From: Lentzea tibetensis
GTDB taxonomy: Bacteria; Actinomycetota; Actinomycetes; Mycobacteriales; Pseudonocardiaceae
DNA: 64,000 nt
Assembly: GCF_007845675.1 (NCBI RefSeq)
Contig: NZ_VOBR01000016.1
Coordinates: forward strand, 1-64,000
Direction: 5' to 3'
This document shows positions 33,794 through 40,960 of the stretch, piece by piece. The notes beneath the pieces are model-generated. The model was not told the DNA's origin and made no database searches. It was given only the letters and a program-made list of their open reading frames with translations. The translations under genes were made by a program, and so were the position numbers. The number at the start of each line of letters is the position of its first letter. The first letter of the stretch is position 1.

Positions 33794-34458
33794 TCGACAG
33801 ATACGTGGCCGATCTCGACGGCAGGCTGCGCGGCCCGCGAGCGGCGAAGGACGACCTGCTGACCGAGACCCGCGACAGCCTGGTCGACGCCGTCGAGGCC
33901 CACCTGGAGAGCGGCCTGTCGTCGTCCGCGGCCGAACGCCGTGCGATCGAGGAGTTCGGCCCGGTCGGCACGATCGCGCGGGCCTACCAGGCGGAGCTCG
34001 CCGTGTCGGCCGGCACGCGGACGCTGGTGACGATCGCGGTCGTCCTGCCGCTGATGCACGTGATGTGGGAGCTCAACCGCTGGTTCTTCATCGGCGCGTG
34101 GGACCCGCACATGGACGCGCCGCCCGCCTGGTACCTGTGGCTCGCGAAGGTCAACGACATGACCGGCATCGTCGCGGCGGGCGTCGCCTTCGCCGCCCTG
34201 CTCGTCGGCCGGTACCTGTGCCGGGGCAGGACGCACAGCGCCACGATGGGCAAGCTGGCCAGCGGCCTCGCCCTGTGCTCGGTGGCGGCGGTGATGACCG
34301 GCCAGGTCGCGATCATGGCGGCCACCTGGCACGTCGACGTCCGCATGCTGCTGCTGTCCCCGCCGGTGACGATCGCCAGCGCGATCTCCCTGGTGATCCT
34401 CATCTGGCTCGGTGTCCTCGCTCGCCGCTGCCTGAGCTGTGCCACGATCGTCAGGTGA
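33790..34458 (+). CDS. Membrane protein with an N-terminal HAAS (permease-prefix) domain
   Basis: About 222 residues. Residues 1-70 (VIDRYVADLDGRLRGPRAAKDDLLTETRDSLVDAVEAH and EFGPVGTIARAYQAELA) are the helical HAAS domain that typically follows PadR regulators. About four membrane helices follow (TIAVVLPLMHVMWEL, IVAAGVAFAALLVG, ASGLALCSVAAVMTGQ, IASAISLVILIWLG). GTG 33790 overlaps the PadR stop (GTGA); GTG 33778 after GGGGGTGG is an alternative. PadR-HAAS pairs usually act together in membrane-signal control; the signal here is not evident. Confidence 0.8.
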   Translation: MIDRYVADLDGRLRGPRAAKDDLLTETRDSLVDAVEAHLESGLSSSAAERRAIEEFGPVGTIARAYQAELAVSAGTRTLVTIAVVLPLMHVMWELNRWFFIGAWDPHMDAPPAWYLWLAKVNDMTGIVAAGVAFAALLVGRYLCRGRTHSATMGKLASGLALCSVAAVMTGQVAIMAATWHVDVRMLLLSPPVTIASAISLVILIWLGVLARRCLSCATIVR

Positions 34459-34766
34459 CCACCGCCCTGATCTACTTGATCATCATGGTGCTCGTGGCGG
34501 CCGTGGTGTTCCTGCTCGCCTCGCTGGTGTTCGGCCGAGGCGAGGAACTGGCTCCGCTGCCGCCCGGCGCCTCGCCGACGCGCCTACCGGCCGAGGACAT
34601 CACGTCCGACGACGTGCGCGTGCTCAAGTTCCAGCAGGTCCTGCGCGGCTACAAGATGAGCGAGGTCGACTGGGTCCTGCTGCGGCTCGCCGACGAGCTG
34701 GACACCCTGCGCGCCCGCGTCGCCGAGCTCGAGGACTCCCGCGAGGCCTCCCGTGAGCACAGCTGA
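34455..34766 (+). CDS. Small membrane-anchored DivIVA-domain protein (Rv1209-like)
   Basis: About 103 residues. One N-terminal membrane helix (ALIYLIIMVLVAAVVFLLASLVF) is followed by a short linker and a DivIVA-like motif, ITSDDVRVLKFQQVLRGYKMSEVDWVLLRLADELDTLRARVAEL, ending in a coiled coil. Such proteins sense membrane curvature or scaffold polar growth factors. Its place before tag matches Rv1209-Rv1210 in mycobacteria. GTG 34455 overlaps the preceding stop by four bases, and the next gene by 14. Confidence 0.85.
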   Translation: MTTALIYLIIMVLVAAVVFLLASLVFGRGEELAPLPPGASPTRLPAEDITSDDVRVLKFQQVLRGYKMSEVDWVLLRLADELDTLRARVAELEDSREASREHS

Positions 34767-35157
34767 GCTGACGCTCTCGGTGGACGTGGCCGCGCCTCCC
34801 GCGGCCATCTTCGCGGCCATGACCGACTGGAAGCGGCAGTCCGAGTGGATGCTCGGCACATCCGTGTCCGTTGTGTCGGGGACCGGGTCTTCTGTGGGGT
34901 CCGAGTTGGTCGCCGTGACCTACGGGGTCCGGGACCGCATGCGGATCACCCGGTGGGACCCACCGCACGTCGTCTCCGTTCTGCATCTCGGACGAGTGGT
35001 GCGCGGCACGGGGGACTTCGCGGTGCGCGGATCCTCGTTCGTGTGGTCAGAGCGGCTTTCCGTGCCGTTCTTCTTTCCCGTGGTGCGGCCGGTGTTCCTG
35101 GCCGGGCTGCGGTACTCGTTGAGGCGGTTCGCCCGGTTCGCGGAGGGGTATCGGTGA
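34753..35157 (+). CDS. SRPBCC-fold (polyketide cyclase-like) protein
   Basis: 134 residues. The N-terminus LSVDVAAPPAAIFAAMTDWKRQSEWM is the standard opening of START/SRPBCC proteins; ITRWDPPHVVSVLHL and a hydrophobic C-terminal helix follow. These bind hydrophobic ligands; no substrate is evident. GTG 34753 overlaps the DivIVA-like gene, and its stop overlaps tag by four bases, so it is embedded in this operon. Confidence 0.78.
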   Translation: MSTAELTLSVDVAAPPAAIFAAMTDWKRQSEWMLGTSVSVVSGTGSSVGSELVAVTYGVRDRMRITRWDPPHVVSVLHLGRVVRGTGDFAVRGSSFVWSERLSVPFFFPVVRPVFLAGLRYSLRRFARFAEGYR

Positions 35158-35696
35158 TCGTTCGTTGTCCCTGGGGTGAGTCCACTCCTGACTACATCGC
35201 CTACCACGACAACGAGTGGGGCGTGCCGTTGCACGGGGTCGCCGAGTTGTACGAGCGGATGTGCCTCGAGTCGTTCCAGTCCGGGTTGTCGTGGATCACG
35301 ATCTTGCGGAAGCGGGAGAACTTTCGGCGCGCGTTTGCCGGGTTCGAGCCTGAGGTGGTTGCCGGGTACGGGGATGCCGATGTTGCGCGGCTGCTCGGCG
35401 ATGCGGGGATTGTGCGGAATCGGGCCAAGATCAATGCTGCTGTGCGCAACGCTCAGGTGATACTGGGGCTTGACGTTGACCTTGATGAGTTGTTGTGGTC
35501 GTTTGCGCCATCGTTGCATGTGCGGCCTGTGACCATTGCTGATGTGCCTGCGGTTACCCTCGAGTCCAAGGCTATGGCCAAGGAGTTGAAGCGGCGTGGG
35601 TTTACCTTTTTGGGGCCTACCACCTGTTATGCGTTGATGCAGGCCACTGGGATGGTTGATGATCACATCGCTGGCTGTTTTCGGGCGCAGGGTTGA
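35154..35696 (+). CDS. tag: DNA-3-methyladenine glycosylase I
   Basis: About 180 residues. It begins VIVRCPWGESTPDYIAYHDNEWGVP, the Tag N-terminus with the zinc-binding Cys and His, then LESFQSGLSWITILRKRENFRRAFAGF (catalytic Glu region) and GRNRAKI-like IVRNRAKINAAVRNA. The C-terminal CYALMQATGMVDDHIAGC holds the remaining zinc ligands. It removes 3-methyladenine from DNA. GTG 35154 follows GGAGGGG and overlaps the preceding stop (GTGA). The 3' half uses many T-ending codons, unlike its neighbours. Confidence 0.94.
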   Translation: MIVRCPWGESTPDYIAYHDNEWGVPLHGVAELYERMCLESFQSGLSWITILRKRENFRRAFAGFEPEVVAGYGDADVARLLGDAGIVRNRAKINAAVRNAQVILGLDVDLDELLWSFAPSLHVRPVTIADVPAVTLESKAMAKELKRRGFTFLGPTTCYALMQATGMVDDHIAGCFRAQG

Positions 35697-35844
35697 GGTT
35701 TCTGGTGTGGGGTGGCAAGGCTGCGCCTGATCAGCGAGGACCTCCCCACCCTGGCCCTTCGGATGCTTGGGATCATTCGGCCGCCGGTTTGGGCTCGGGG
35801 GCCGCGCCCGTTGGGCAGTGCGGGGGTTGGCAGTGCGGCGGGCG

Positions 35845-35968
35845 CTCCTTTCTTTTGGCATCTGCCGGTTTGGTCGGTGCTCCCTTGGTACCTGCCGGTT
35901 TTCGCTGTGCTCTCTTGGCACCTGCCGGTTGGGTGGGTGCTCGCTTGATGCCCGCTGTTTGGGCCGTG
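35845..35968. repeat. Degenerate tandem repeat, about four 30-bp units
   Basis: Units at 35845-35879, 35880-35909, 35910-35939 and 35940-35968 share CTCnCTTGG, then ACCTGCCGGTT and a G/T-rich tail ending GTG. Units 2 and 3 are both exactly 30 bases. The length is a multiple of three, so frames through it give decapeptide repeats, but no gene is supported. Confidence 0.75.
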
Positions 35969-36007
35969 CTCCCTAGTAGGTCTTCGTCAGGTTGGCAGGT
36001 CAGGGGT

Positions 36008-36049
36008 CGTGAGTGATTAGGAGGCCTATGGCACGCCTAATCACTCACG
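36008..36049. terminator. Strong hairpin in the gap after tag
   Basis: Arms CGTGAGTGATTAGG (36008-36021) and CCTAATCACTCACG (36036-36049) pair perfectly over 14 bp around a 14-base loop. It can act as terminator of the padR-to-tag transcript. Confidence 0.65.
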
Positions 36050-36155
36050 AGCTTTGACCTGCTGCGATTGATGATGGCGCCCGCTGTGCTCGTGTCGGTG
36101 GGGGTGTGGCGGGCCTTGGAATCTGCGGGGTTTGAGGGGTGGCGTTGCTGCGGGC

Positions 36156-36226
36156 CGGGGATTGTCGGTGCTGGCTGGGAGCATGATTTCGGGGAGTTCT
36201 CACGTGCGGGGGACGCCTGCGCGAGG
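36156..36226 (+). repeat. Interspersed repeat copy B (intergenic)
   Basis: Reads CCGGGGATTGTCGGTGCTGG at the start and GGGGGACGCCTGCGCGAG at the end. The complementary strand would read LPASTDNPR in the frame used by the in-gene copies. It lies between convergent genes. Confidence 0.7.
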
Positions 36227-36374
36227 CTGCGACGACACCGGCACCTCGACACGCCCACGTCGTCGGCGAATCCGTGCGTGTTGCTCGAAGTCGGAGCGCC
36301 CCGAACAGCGGAGAACCCCGGCGGCAATTGCCAACCGGGGCTCTCCGCACACCGCGATCAGGCCAAGAGGCCGA

Positions 36375-37160
36375 TCAGCGGCCGATGAACTTGGGGCGGC
36401 GCTTCGCCACGAACGCCTCCACCGCCTCGCGGTGGTCCTCTGTGCGCCCGGCGTCCGCCTGGGTGCGGGCCTCGGCGTCCAGCGCGTCCTCGAGGGTGCC
36501 GTCAGCGGCGGCGGCCAGCGCTTCCTTGATCTTGGCGTAGGCGGTGGTCGGACCGGCTGCCAGCCGGGACGCCAGTGCGTGGGCCGTGGAGAGGAGCTCC
36601 TCGTCGGGCACGACCTGGTTGACCATGCCCACGCGCAGGGCTTCCTCGGCACCCACCGGCTGCGCCAGCAGCATCATCTCCATGGCGCGGCCGTGGCCGA
36701 TCAGGCGCGGCAGCGTCCACGAGGCGCCGGAGTCCGCGGTCAGGCCCACGTTGGCGAAAGCCATCAGGAACTTGGCGGACGCGCCCGCGATGCGCAGGTC
36801 GCTGGCGTAGGCCAGGGAAGCGCCCGCGCCCGCGGCGGAGCCGTTGACGGCTGCGATCACCGGCTTCGGCATGCCGATCAGGGCGCGGACCATCGGGTTG
36901 TAATGCACCTCAACGGTGTTCAGCGGGGACGGGTCGCCCGCCTCGAGCAGTGCGATGTGTTCCTTGAGGTCCTGGCCCGCGCAGAACGCCCTGCCCGCGC
37001 CGGTCAGCACCACGGCGCGCACCGACGGGTCCGCCGAAGCGTCCTGCAGTGCTGCCAGGAACTGCTCCTTCAGCGCGATGGTGAACGCGTTGAACGAGTC
37101 CGGGCGGTTGAACGTGAGCGTGCGAACACCGTCAGCGTCCTCGATGAGCAGTTCAGGCAC
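36375..37160 (-). CDS. Enoyl-CoA hydratase/isomerase (PaaG-like)
   Basis: About 261 residues of the crotonase fold: oxyanion segments CAGQDLKEH and NGSAAGAGASLAYASDLRIA, FANVGLTADSGASWTLPRLIG, with Asp in the position used by PaaG-type isomerases, and a C-terminal AFVAKRRPKFIGR. GTG 37160 is chosen because GGAGG is about 7 bases upstream and the protein then begins VPELLIED like relatives; ATG 37175 and TTG 37178 are also in frame. A PaaX-family regulator gene ends inside its leader, which favours a role in phenylacetate-type ring degradation, although no other paa gene is present. Confidence 0.85.
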   Translation of the reverse strand: MPELLIEDADGVRTLTFNRPDSFNAFTIALKEQFLAALQDASADPSVRAVVLTGAGRAFCAGQDLKEHIALLEAGDPSPLNTVEVHYNPMVRALIGMPKPVIAAVNGSAAGAGASLAYASDLRIAGASAKFLMAFANVGLTADSGASWTLPRLIGHGRAMEMMLLAQPVGAEEALRVGMVNQVVPDEELLSTAHALASRLAAGPTTAYAKIKEALAAAADGTLEDALDAEARTQADAGRTEDHREAVEAFVAKRRPKFIGR

Positions 37161-37174
37161 GGGGTGGACCTCCA

Positions 37175-38017
37175 TCAAGCTGTCGAAACGTCGCGGATCG
37201 GTCGGTCAAGGCACTCGTCGACGAATCTCGTCACCGCCGGTGCGAGTCTGCGGGTGTGCTCGTCGAAGAACACCGCTGCCGCGTGGCCCGGCCAGCCGTC
37301 CGGCAACAGTTCAGCAGGCAAACCCGGATCGCGGAACAGGAACTTGCGCCACGCGTGCAGCAGGCGCTGTGACGCCGCGAACGCGTCCGGTGGTGCTGAT
37401 CCGTCCACAACAGACACGGCTGGTTCCCAGGTCGCGACGAACTGCGCGTAGTCCTCGCCGAGAGAGTCCAGGTCCCAGGCCCGCGCGGCCAGCTCGGTGT
37501 CCTTGCCGTCGTGTGAACCGTGAAAAGTTCGTGCCGCCACTTCTTCGGCGGCGAGCACGTCCGGCAGTTCCGGCGACGGGCGGGGTGCGATCCACGTCAC
37601 TGGGCCCAGTGCTCCGTACCCCAGCAGTTGTAGGGAGGACGTGAGGTGGTCGCGCGAGTCGCGCGCCGGCATCTCCTCGAGCACCACGACGTGCCAGCGA
37701 CCGTCCCAGGTGGACGGCAGAGTGCGGTAGATGCGTGCCGCCGCCTCGTCCAACCTGCGTTCTCCGCGCGGAGTCATGGCGTATCCGGGGCCGCCCGCGA
37801 GTCGCACCGGGTGCAGCCAGCCCTGCCGCACCGTTCTCGACACCGCGGTGCGCACAGCGGGCGCCGCGAAGTCCAGCGGTTCGAGCAGACGGACGAGGGC
37901 GGCGATCGTCGCGGCACCCCCGCGCTCGCGCAGGTGGCCTCCGTAGACGTCGAACAGGGCGGAACGGGCTCGCACGACCGCCAAGTGTGTCATGGCCTGA
38001 GTCACTTCGCGGGACAT
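37175..38017 (-). CDS. PaaX-family transcriptional regulator
   Basis: About 280 residues. The N-terminal winged helix (RARSALFDVYGGHLRERGGAATIAALVRLL then RTAVSRTVRQGWLHPVR) and the central and C-terminal domains (WHVVVLEEMPARDSRDHLTSSLQLLGYGALGPVTWIAPR; FLFRDPGLPAELLPDGWPG) match PaaX, the phenylacetyl-CoA-responsive repressor. ATG 38017 is used; ATG 37993 is an internal alternative. It lies immediately upstream of the PaaG-like gene and likely controls it. Confidence 0.85.
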   Translation of the reverse strand: MSREVTQAMTHLAVVRARSALFDVYGGHLRERGGAATIAALVRLLEPLDFAAPAVRTAVSRTVRQGWLHPVRLAGGPGYAMTPRGERRLDEAAARIYRTLPSTWDGRWHVVVLEEMPARDSRDHLTSSLQLLGYGALGPVTWIAPRPSPELPDVLAAEEVAARTFHGSHDGKDTELAARAWDLDSLGEDYAQFVATWEPAVSVVDGSAPPDAFAASQRLLHAWRKFLFRDPGLPAELLPDGWPGHAAAVFFDEHTRRLAPAVTRFVDECLDRPIRDVSTA

Positions 38018-38225
38018 TGGTCACGACGAGGTGACAAGAGACATTCGCGACGAAAGCGTTAGGACACCGGGAATCCCGGCCATGAGCAGCGACGAAACAA
38101 GATCGTTTTCTCACGGAGGAACTCGCCGAAAGATCGGTTCGGTTTCGCTGCTGAGTCGCGATAGGGGAGAATGGCGTCGGTCCGGCCTGGCCGGGCGGGG
38201 AAGATGTTGACGGAGGGAGCACGCG

Positions 38226-38393
38226 ATGGCGGCCATGAAGCCCCGGACCGGCGACGGTCCCCTCGAGGTCACCAAGGAGGGACGCGGCATTGTCATGCGC
38301 GTGCCGCTCGAGGGTGGTGGGCGCCTTGTCGTCGAGATGTCGGCAGACGAGGCCAGCGCTCTGGGCGACGCGTTGAAGGCCGCCGCCGGCTGA
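38226..38393 (+). CDS. DUF3117 small protein (Rv1211-like)
   Basis: 55 residues: MAAMKPRTGDGPLEVTKEGR, then GIVMRVPLEGGGRLVVEMSA and DEASALGDALKAAAG. This is the very conserved actinobacterial DUF3117 family of unknown function, located between tag and the glycogen genes in mycobacteria as well. ATG 38226 follows GGAGG at about 38213. A terminator hairpin follows 21 bases after the stop, so it is a single-gene unit. Confidence 0.9.
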   Translation: MAAMKPRTGDGPLEVTKEGRGIVMRVPLEGGGRLVVEMSADEASALGDALKAAAG

Positions 38394-38413
38394 GGCCTCC
38401 CAGCTGAGCACGA

Positions 38414-38442
38414 GCCCCGGTTTCCACAGTGGAGACCGGGGC
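38414..38442 (+). terminator. Terminator after the DUF3117 gene
   Basis: GCCCCGGTTTCCAC (38414-38427) can pair with GTGGAGACCGGGGC (38429-38442) with one G-U pair; the innermost pairs open to form the loop. Confidence 0.7.
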
Positions 38443-38525
38443 ATCGCTTCGTTGGCGGACCTCGTAACGCAGAATGTGACCCGATTGAAGTGTTACGCAG
38501 TGAAACGCCTTCGAAGGAGGCCGCC

Positions 38526-39974
38526 GTGCGCACGCCGGTACCCACCGTGCCCACCAAGCTCGTGGACGTGGAGGTTGCTTCCGCCCCGCGCGACGGCGTC
38601 ACTCGGGTGGTGCTAGCCGCCACCGGCCCCGAACTCGGTCCGGGCGCGCAGTCCGCCGACCTGACCGGCGTCACCGGCAAAGCCGGGGAGACCGTGCGGC
38701 AGGCGGACCCCGATCTGTGGGTGCTCGGCATCGGTGCCGGCACCATCGGCGACTGGAAGATCGCTGGTGCGAGCCTCGTGCGAGCGCTCACCGGCGACAC
38801 CGCGCCCAAGACCGCGGACGTCCTGCTGACCGACATCGACGCCGACGCGCTGCGCGCTTTCGTGCTCGGTGCCGCGCTCGGCGGCTACCGGTTCCGCGTG
38901 ACCGGTGAGGACGCCAAGCCCCAGGTGCGCACGCTGCGTCTCGTCGTCGCGGACCAGGGCATCGAGGACGTGCTCGCCGCGTCCGCGCTGAAGGCCCACG
39001 CGCTCGCGACGGCCACCGCGCTGACCCGCGACCTCGCGAACACGCCGTCCAACGTCAAGGACCCCAAGTGGCTCGCGTCGACCGGCGCGAAGCTCGCCGA
39101 GAAGGTGACGGGCGTCACGGCCGTCGTGCGCGACGAGAAGTGGCTGGCCGAGCAGGGCTTCGGCGGTGTGCTCGCGGTCGGCGGCGGATCCAGCCGCCCG
39201 CCCAGGTTCCTCGAGCTGAGCTGGAACGCGTCGGCGAAGAACGTGCCGCACGTCGTGCTGGTCGGCAAGGGCATCACGTTCGACACCGGCGGCATCTCGG
39301 TGAAGCCCGCCGACGGCATGCACCTCATGCGCACGGACATGGCCGGTGGCGCCGCTGTGATCTCCGCGCTGATGGCCATCGCGCGCCGCGGCCTGCCGGT
39401 CCGGGTGACCACCCTGGTGCCGTGCGCCGAGAACCACGTCTCCGGCACCGCCTACCGCCCCGGTGACGTCGTGCGCCACTACGGCGGCGCGACGACCGAG
39501 GTCGTGAACACCGACGCCGAGGGCCGCATGGTCCTGGCCGACGCCATGGCGTACGCGGTGACGAAGCTGTCGCCGGACCTGCTGGTGGACGTCGCCACGC
39601 TGACCGGCGCCATGAAGGTCACGCTCGGCCTGCGCACCGGCGGCCTGTTCACCAACACGGACTCGCTGGCGACCGACGTGATCGCCGCGGGTGAGCGCGC
39701 CGGCGAGCGCTGGTGGCGGATGCCGCTGCTGGAGGAGCACGCGGACGCCGTCCACAGCGAGATCGCGGACTACCGCCAGTGCCCGCCGGGACCGGGCGGC
39801 ATCACCGCCGCGCTGTTCCTGGAGAAGTTCGCGGGCGGCCTGCCGTGGGTGCACCTGGACATCGCGGGCCCGGCGCGTTCGGAGAAGAACTACGACGAGG
39901 TCGTGCCCGGCGCCACCGGCTTCGGCGCCCGCACGCTCGTCGAACTCGTCGAGGACTACGCGCGCAAGGCGTAG
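38526..39974 (+). CDS. pepA: Leucyl aminopeptidase (M17 family)
   Basis: About 482 residues. The catalytic C-terminal domain has VGKGITFDTGGISVKPADGMHLMRTDMAGGAAV and the M17 signature NTDAEGRMVLADAMAYA; Lys and Asp residues in the first segment bind two metals. The N-terminal domain is less conserved. It releases N-terminal residues from peptides in the cytoplasm. GTG 38526 is five bases after AAGGAGG. It overlaps the convergent LysR gene by 19 bases. Confidence 0.93.
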   Translation: MRTPVPTVPTKLVDVEVASAPRDGVTRVVLAATGPELGPGAQSADLTGVTGKAGETVRQADPDLWVLGIGAGTIGDWKIAGASLVRALTGDTAPKTADVLLTDIDADALRAFVLGAALGGYRFRVTGEDAKPQVRTLRLVVADQGIEDVLAASALKAHALATATALTRDLANTPSNVKDPKWLASTGAKLAEKVTGVTAVVRDEKWLAEQGFGGVLAVGGGSSRPPRFLELSWNASAKNVPHVVLVGKGITFDTGGISVKPADGMHLMRTDMAGGAAVISALMAIARRGLPVRVTTLVPCAENHVSGTAYRPGDVVRHYGGATTEVVNTDAEGRMVLADAMAYAVTKLSPDLLVDVATLTGAMKVTLGLRTGGLFTNTDSLATDVIAAGERAGERWWRMPLLEEHADAVHSEIADYRQCPPGPGGITAALFLEKFAGGLPWVHLDIAGPARSEKNYDEVVPGATGFGARTLVELVEDYARKA

Positions 39975-40909
39975 TCGCGGAAGTTCCGGACGGCCGGCGG
40001 CAGCGGGTGGTCCCTGCGCCACGCGAGGCCGAACCGCCTGCTCGTCCGGGGCGTCAGCGGTAGCTCGACGAGCCCCTGCGGCGGTGTCAGCTCGGCGTGC
40101 GTCAGCAGCGCCACGCCGAGCCCCGCCGCGACGAGGCCGCGCACCGTCTCGATCTCCTGGCTCTCGAACGCGATCTTCGGCGTGAACCCCGCTCGCGCGC
40201 ACAGCTCGTCGTGGATCTGGCGCAGGCCGTAGCCGTGCTCCAGCACGATGAAGTCGTCCCCGGCGAGCTCCTCGAGCCGCACCTGGGTGCTTCCCGCCAG
40301 CCGGTGCGTCGACGGGACGATCACGATCAGCTCCTGCTCGAACACCACCCGGCTCTCGAACTCATCGCCCTCCGGCGGTGGCGCGACGAGCGCCAGGTCG
40401 ACCTCGCCTCGGGCGAGCAGCTCCGTGACGGCCTGGCGGGAGTTCTGGACGAGCCCGAAGCGGACGTGCGGGTGCTCCTGGCGGAAGCCGCGCACCAGCT
40501 CGGGGACCACCGAGCGGCCCAGCATGTGCAGGAACCCGAGCACGACGCGTCCCCGTTCCGGGTCCACCTCCTCCTCGACCTGCCGCAGGCCGGCTTCGAG
40601 CGCGTTCATCGACCGCTCGGCGGCTTCGGCGAGCAGCTTGCCCGCTCGGGTGAGGCGGATCCGGCGGCCGTCCCTGACGAGGATCGGCGTGCCCAGCTCC
40701 TCGCTGAGATCGGTCAGCCAGCGGCTCGCGGTGGGCTGCGGAACTCCGGCTCGTTCCGCGGCGCGGGTCAGGTGTTCGTCCTGGGCGAGCGCGCCGAGTA
40801 CGGCCAATTTGGGTGCCAAAGTCGCGGAATTGTCGGTGTCAGCTGGGAGAATGGAATCAGGGGACCCCCTGGGCGGGGACTCTTGCGTGAGCTTGGGCGA
40901 TTCACTCAT
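39956..40909 (-). CDS. LysR-family regulator with a repeat-encoded N-terminus
   Basis: About 317 residues. The helix-turn-helix is LAVLGALAQDEHLTRAAERAGVPQPTASRWLTDLSEELG at residues 33-71, later than the usual position 2-40. The first 30 residues (ending SPDSILPADTDNSAT) come from interspersed repeat copy C. The effector domain follows (VVLGFLHMLGRSVVPELVRGF; GEVDLALVAPPPEGDEFESRVV). It is divergent from an MFS transporter gene 51 bases away, the standard arrangement for a regulator and its target. ATG 40909 is used; a TTG (LAPKLAV) just after the repeat could have been the original start. Confidence 0.88.
   Translation of the reverse strand: MSESPKLTQESPPRGSPDSILPADTDNSATLAPKLAVLGALAQDEHLTRAAERAGVPQPTASRWLTDLSEELGTPILVRDGRRIRLTRAGKLLAEAAERSMNALEAGLRQVEEEVDPERGRVVLGFLHMLGRSVVPELVRGFRQEHPHVRFGLVQNSRQAVTELLARGEVDLALVAPPPEGDEFESRVVFEQELIVIVPSTHRLAGSTQVRLEELAGDDFIVLEHGYGLRQIHDELCARAGFTPKIAFESQEIETVRGLVAAGLGVALLTHAELTPPQGLVELPLTPRTSRRFGLAWRRDHPLPPAVRNFRDYALRA
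40824..40892 (+). repeat. Interspersed repeat copy C, in the 5' end of the LysR gene
   Basis: Begins GCGGAATTGTCGGTG, then GGGAGAATGGAATCAGGGGA and a GC-rich hairpin end CCCCTGGGCGGGGAC. On the LysR coding strand it gives SPDSILPADTDNSA. Confidence 0.75.
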
Positions 40910-40960
40910 GGATTGATTGTGCCGCCTGGCCGTATTGGACGTATGGCTTAGCGTCGAAGT

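Larger units (their letters stand above)
35697..36374. other. 678-bp non-coding, repeat-rich gap between convergent genes
   Basis: Contains a four-unit tandem repeat (35845-35968), a 14-bp hairpin (36008-36049) and an interspersed repeat copy (36156-36226). Open frames across it are only by-products of the repeats; none has a ribosome binding site and a recognisable protein. Confidence 0.7.

Noticed and set aside
34920-35921. Minus-strand frame of 333 codons opposite tag
   Set aside because: It exists because of T-rich codons in tag; it is proline/arginine-rich and has no domain, whereas tag is clear.
35712-35948. Small repeat-encoded plus-strand protein in the tandem array
   Set aside because: No ribosome binding site, composition set by the DNA repeat, and the minus strand is equally open.
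36375-38017. Phenylacetate catabolic operon
   Set aside because: Only PaaG-like and PaaX-like genes are present; ring epoxidase and ligase genes are missing.
38464-38500. Direct repeat GTAACGCAG / GTTACGCAG before the aminopeptidase gene
   Set aside because: Only two short imperfect copies; not enough to call an operator.
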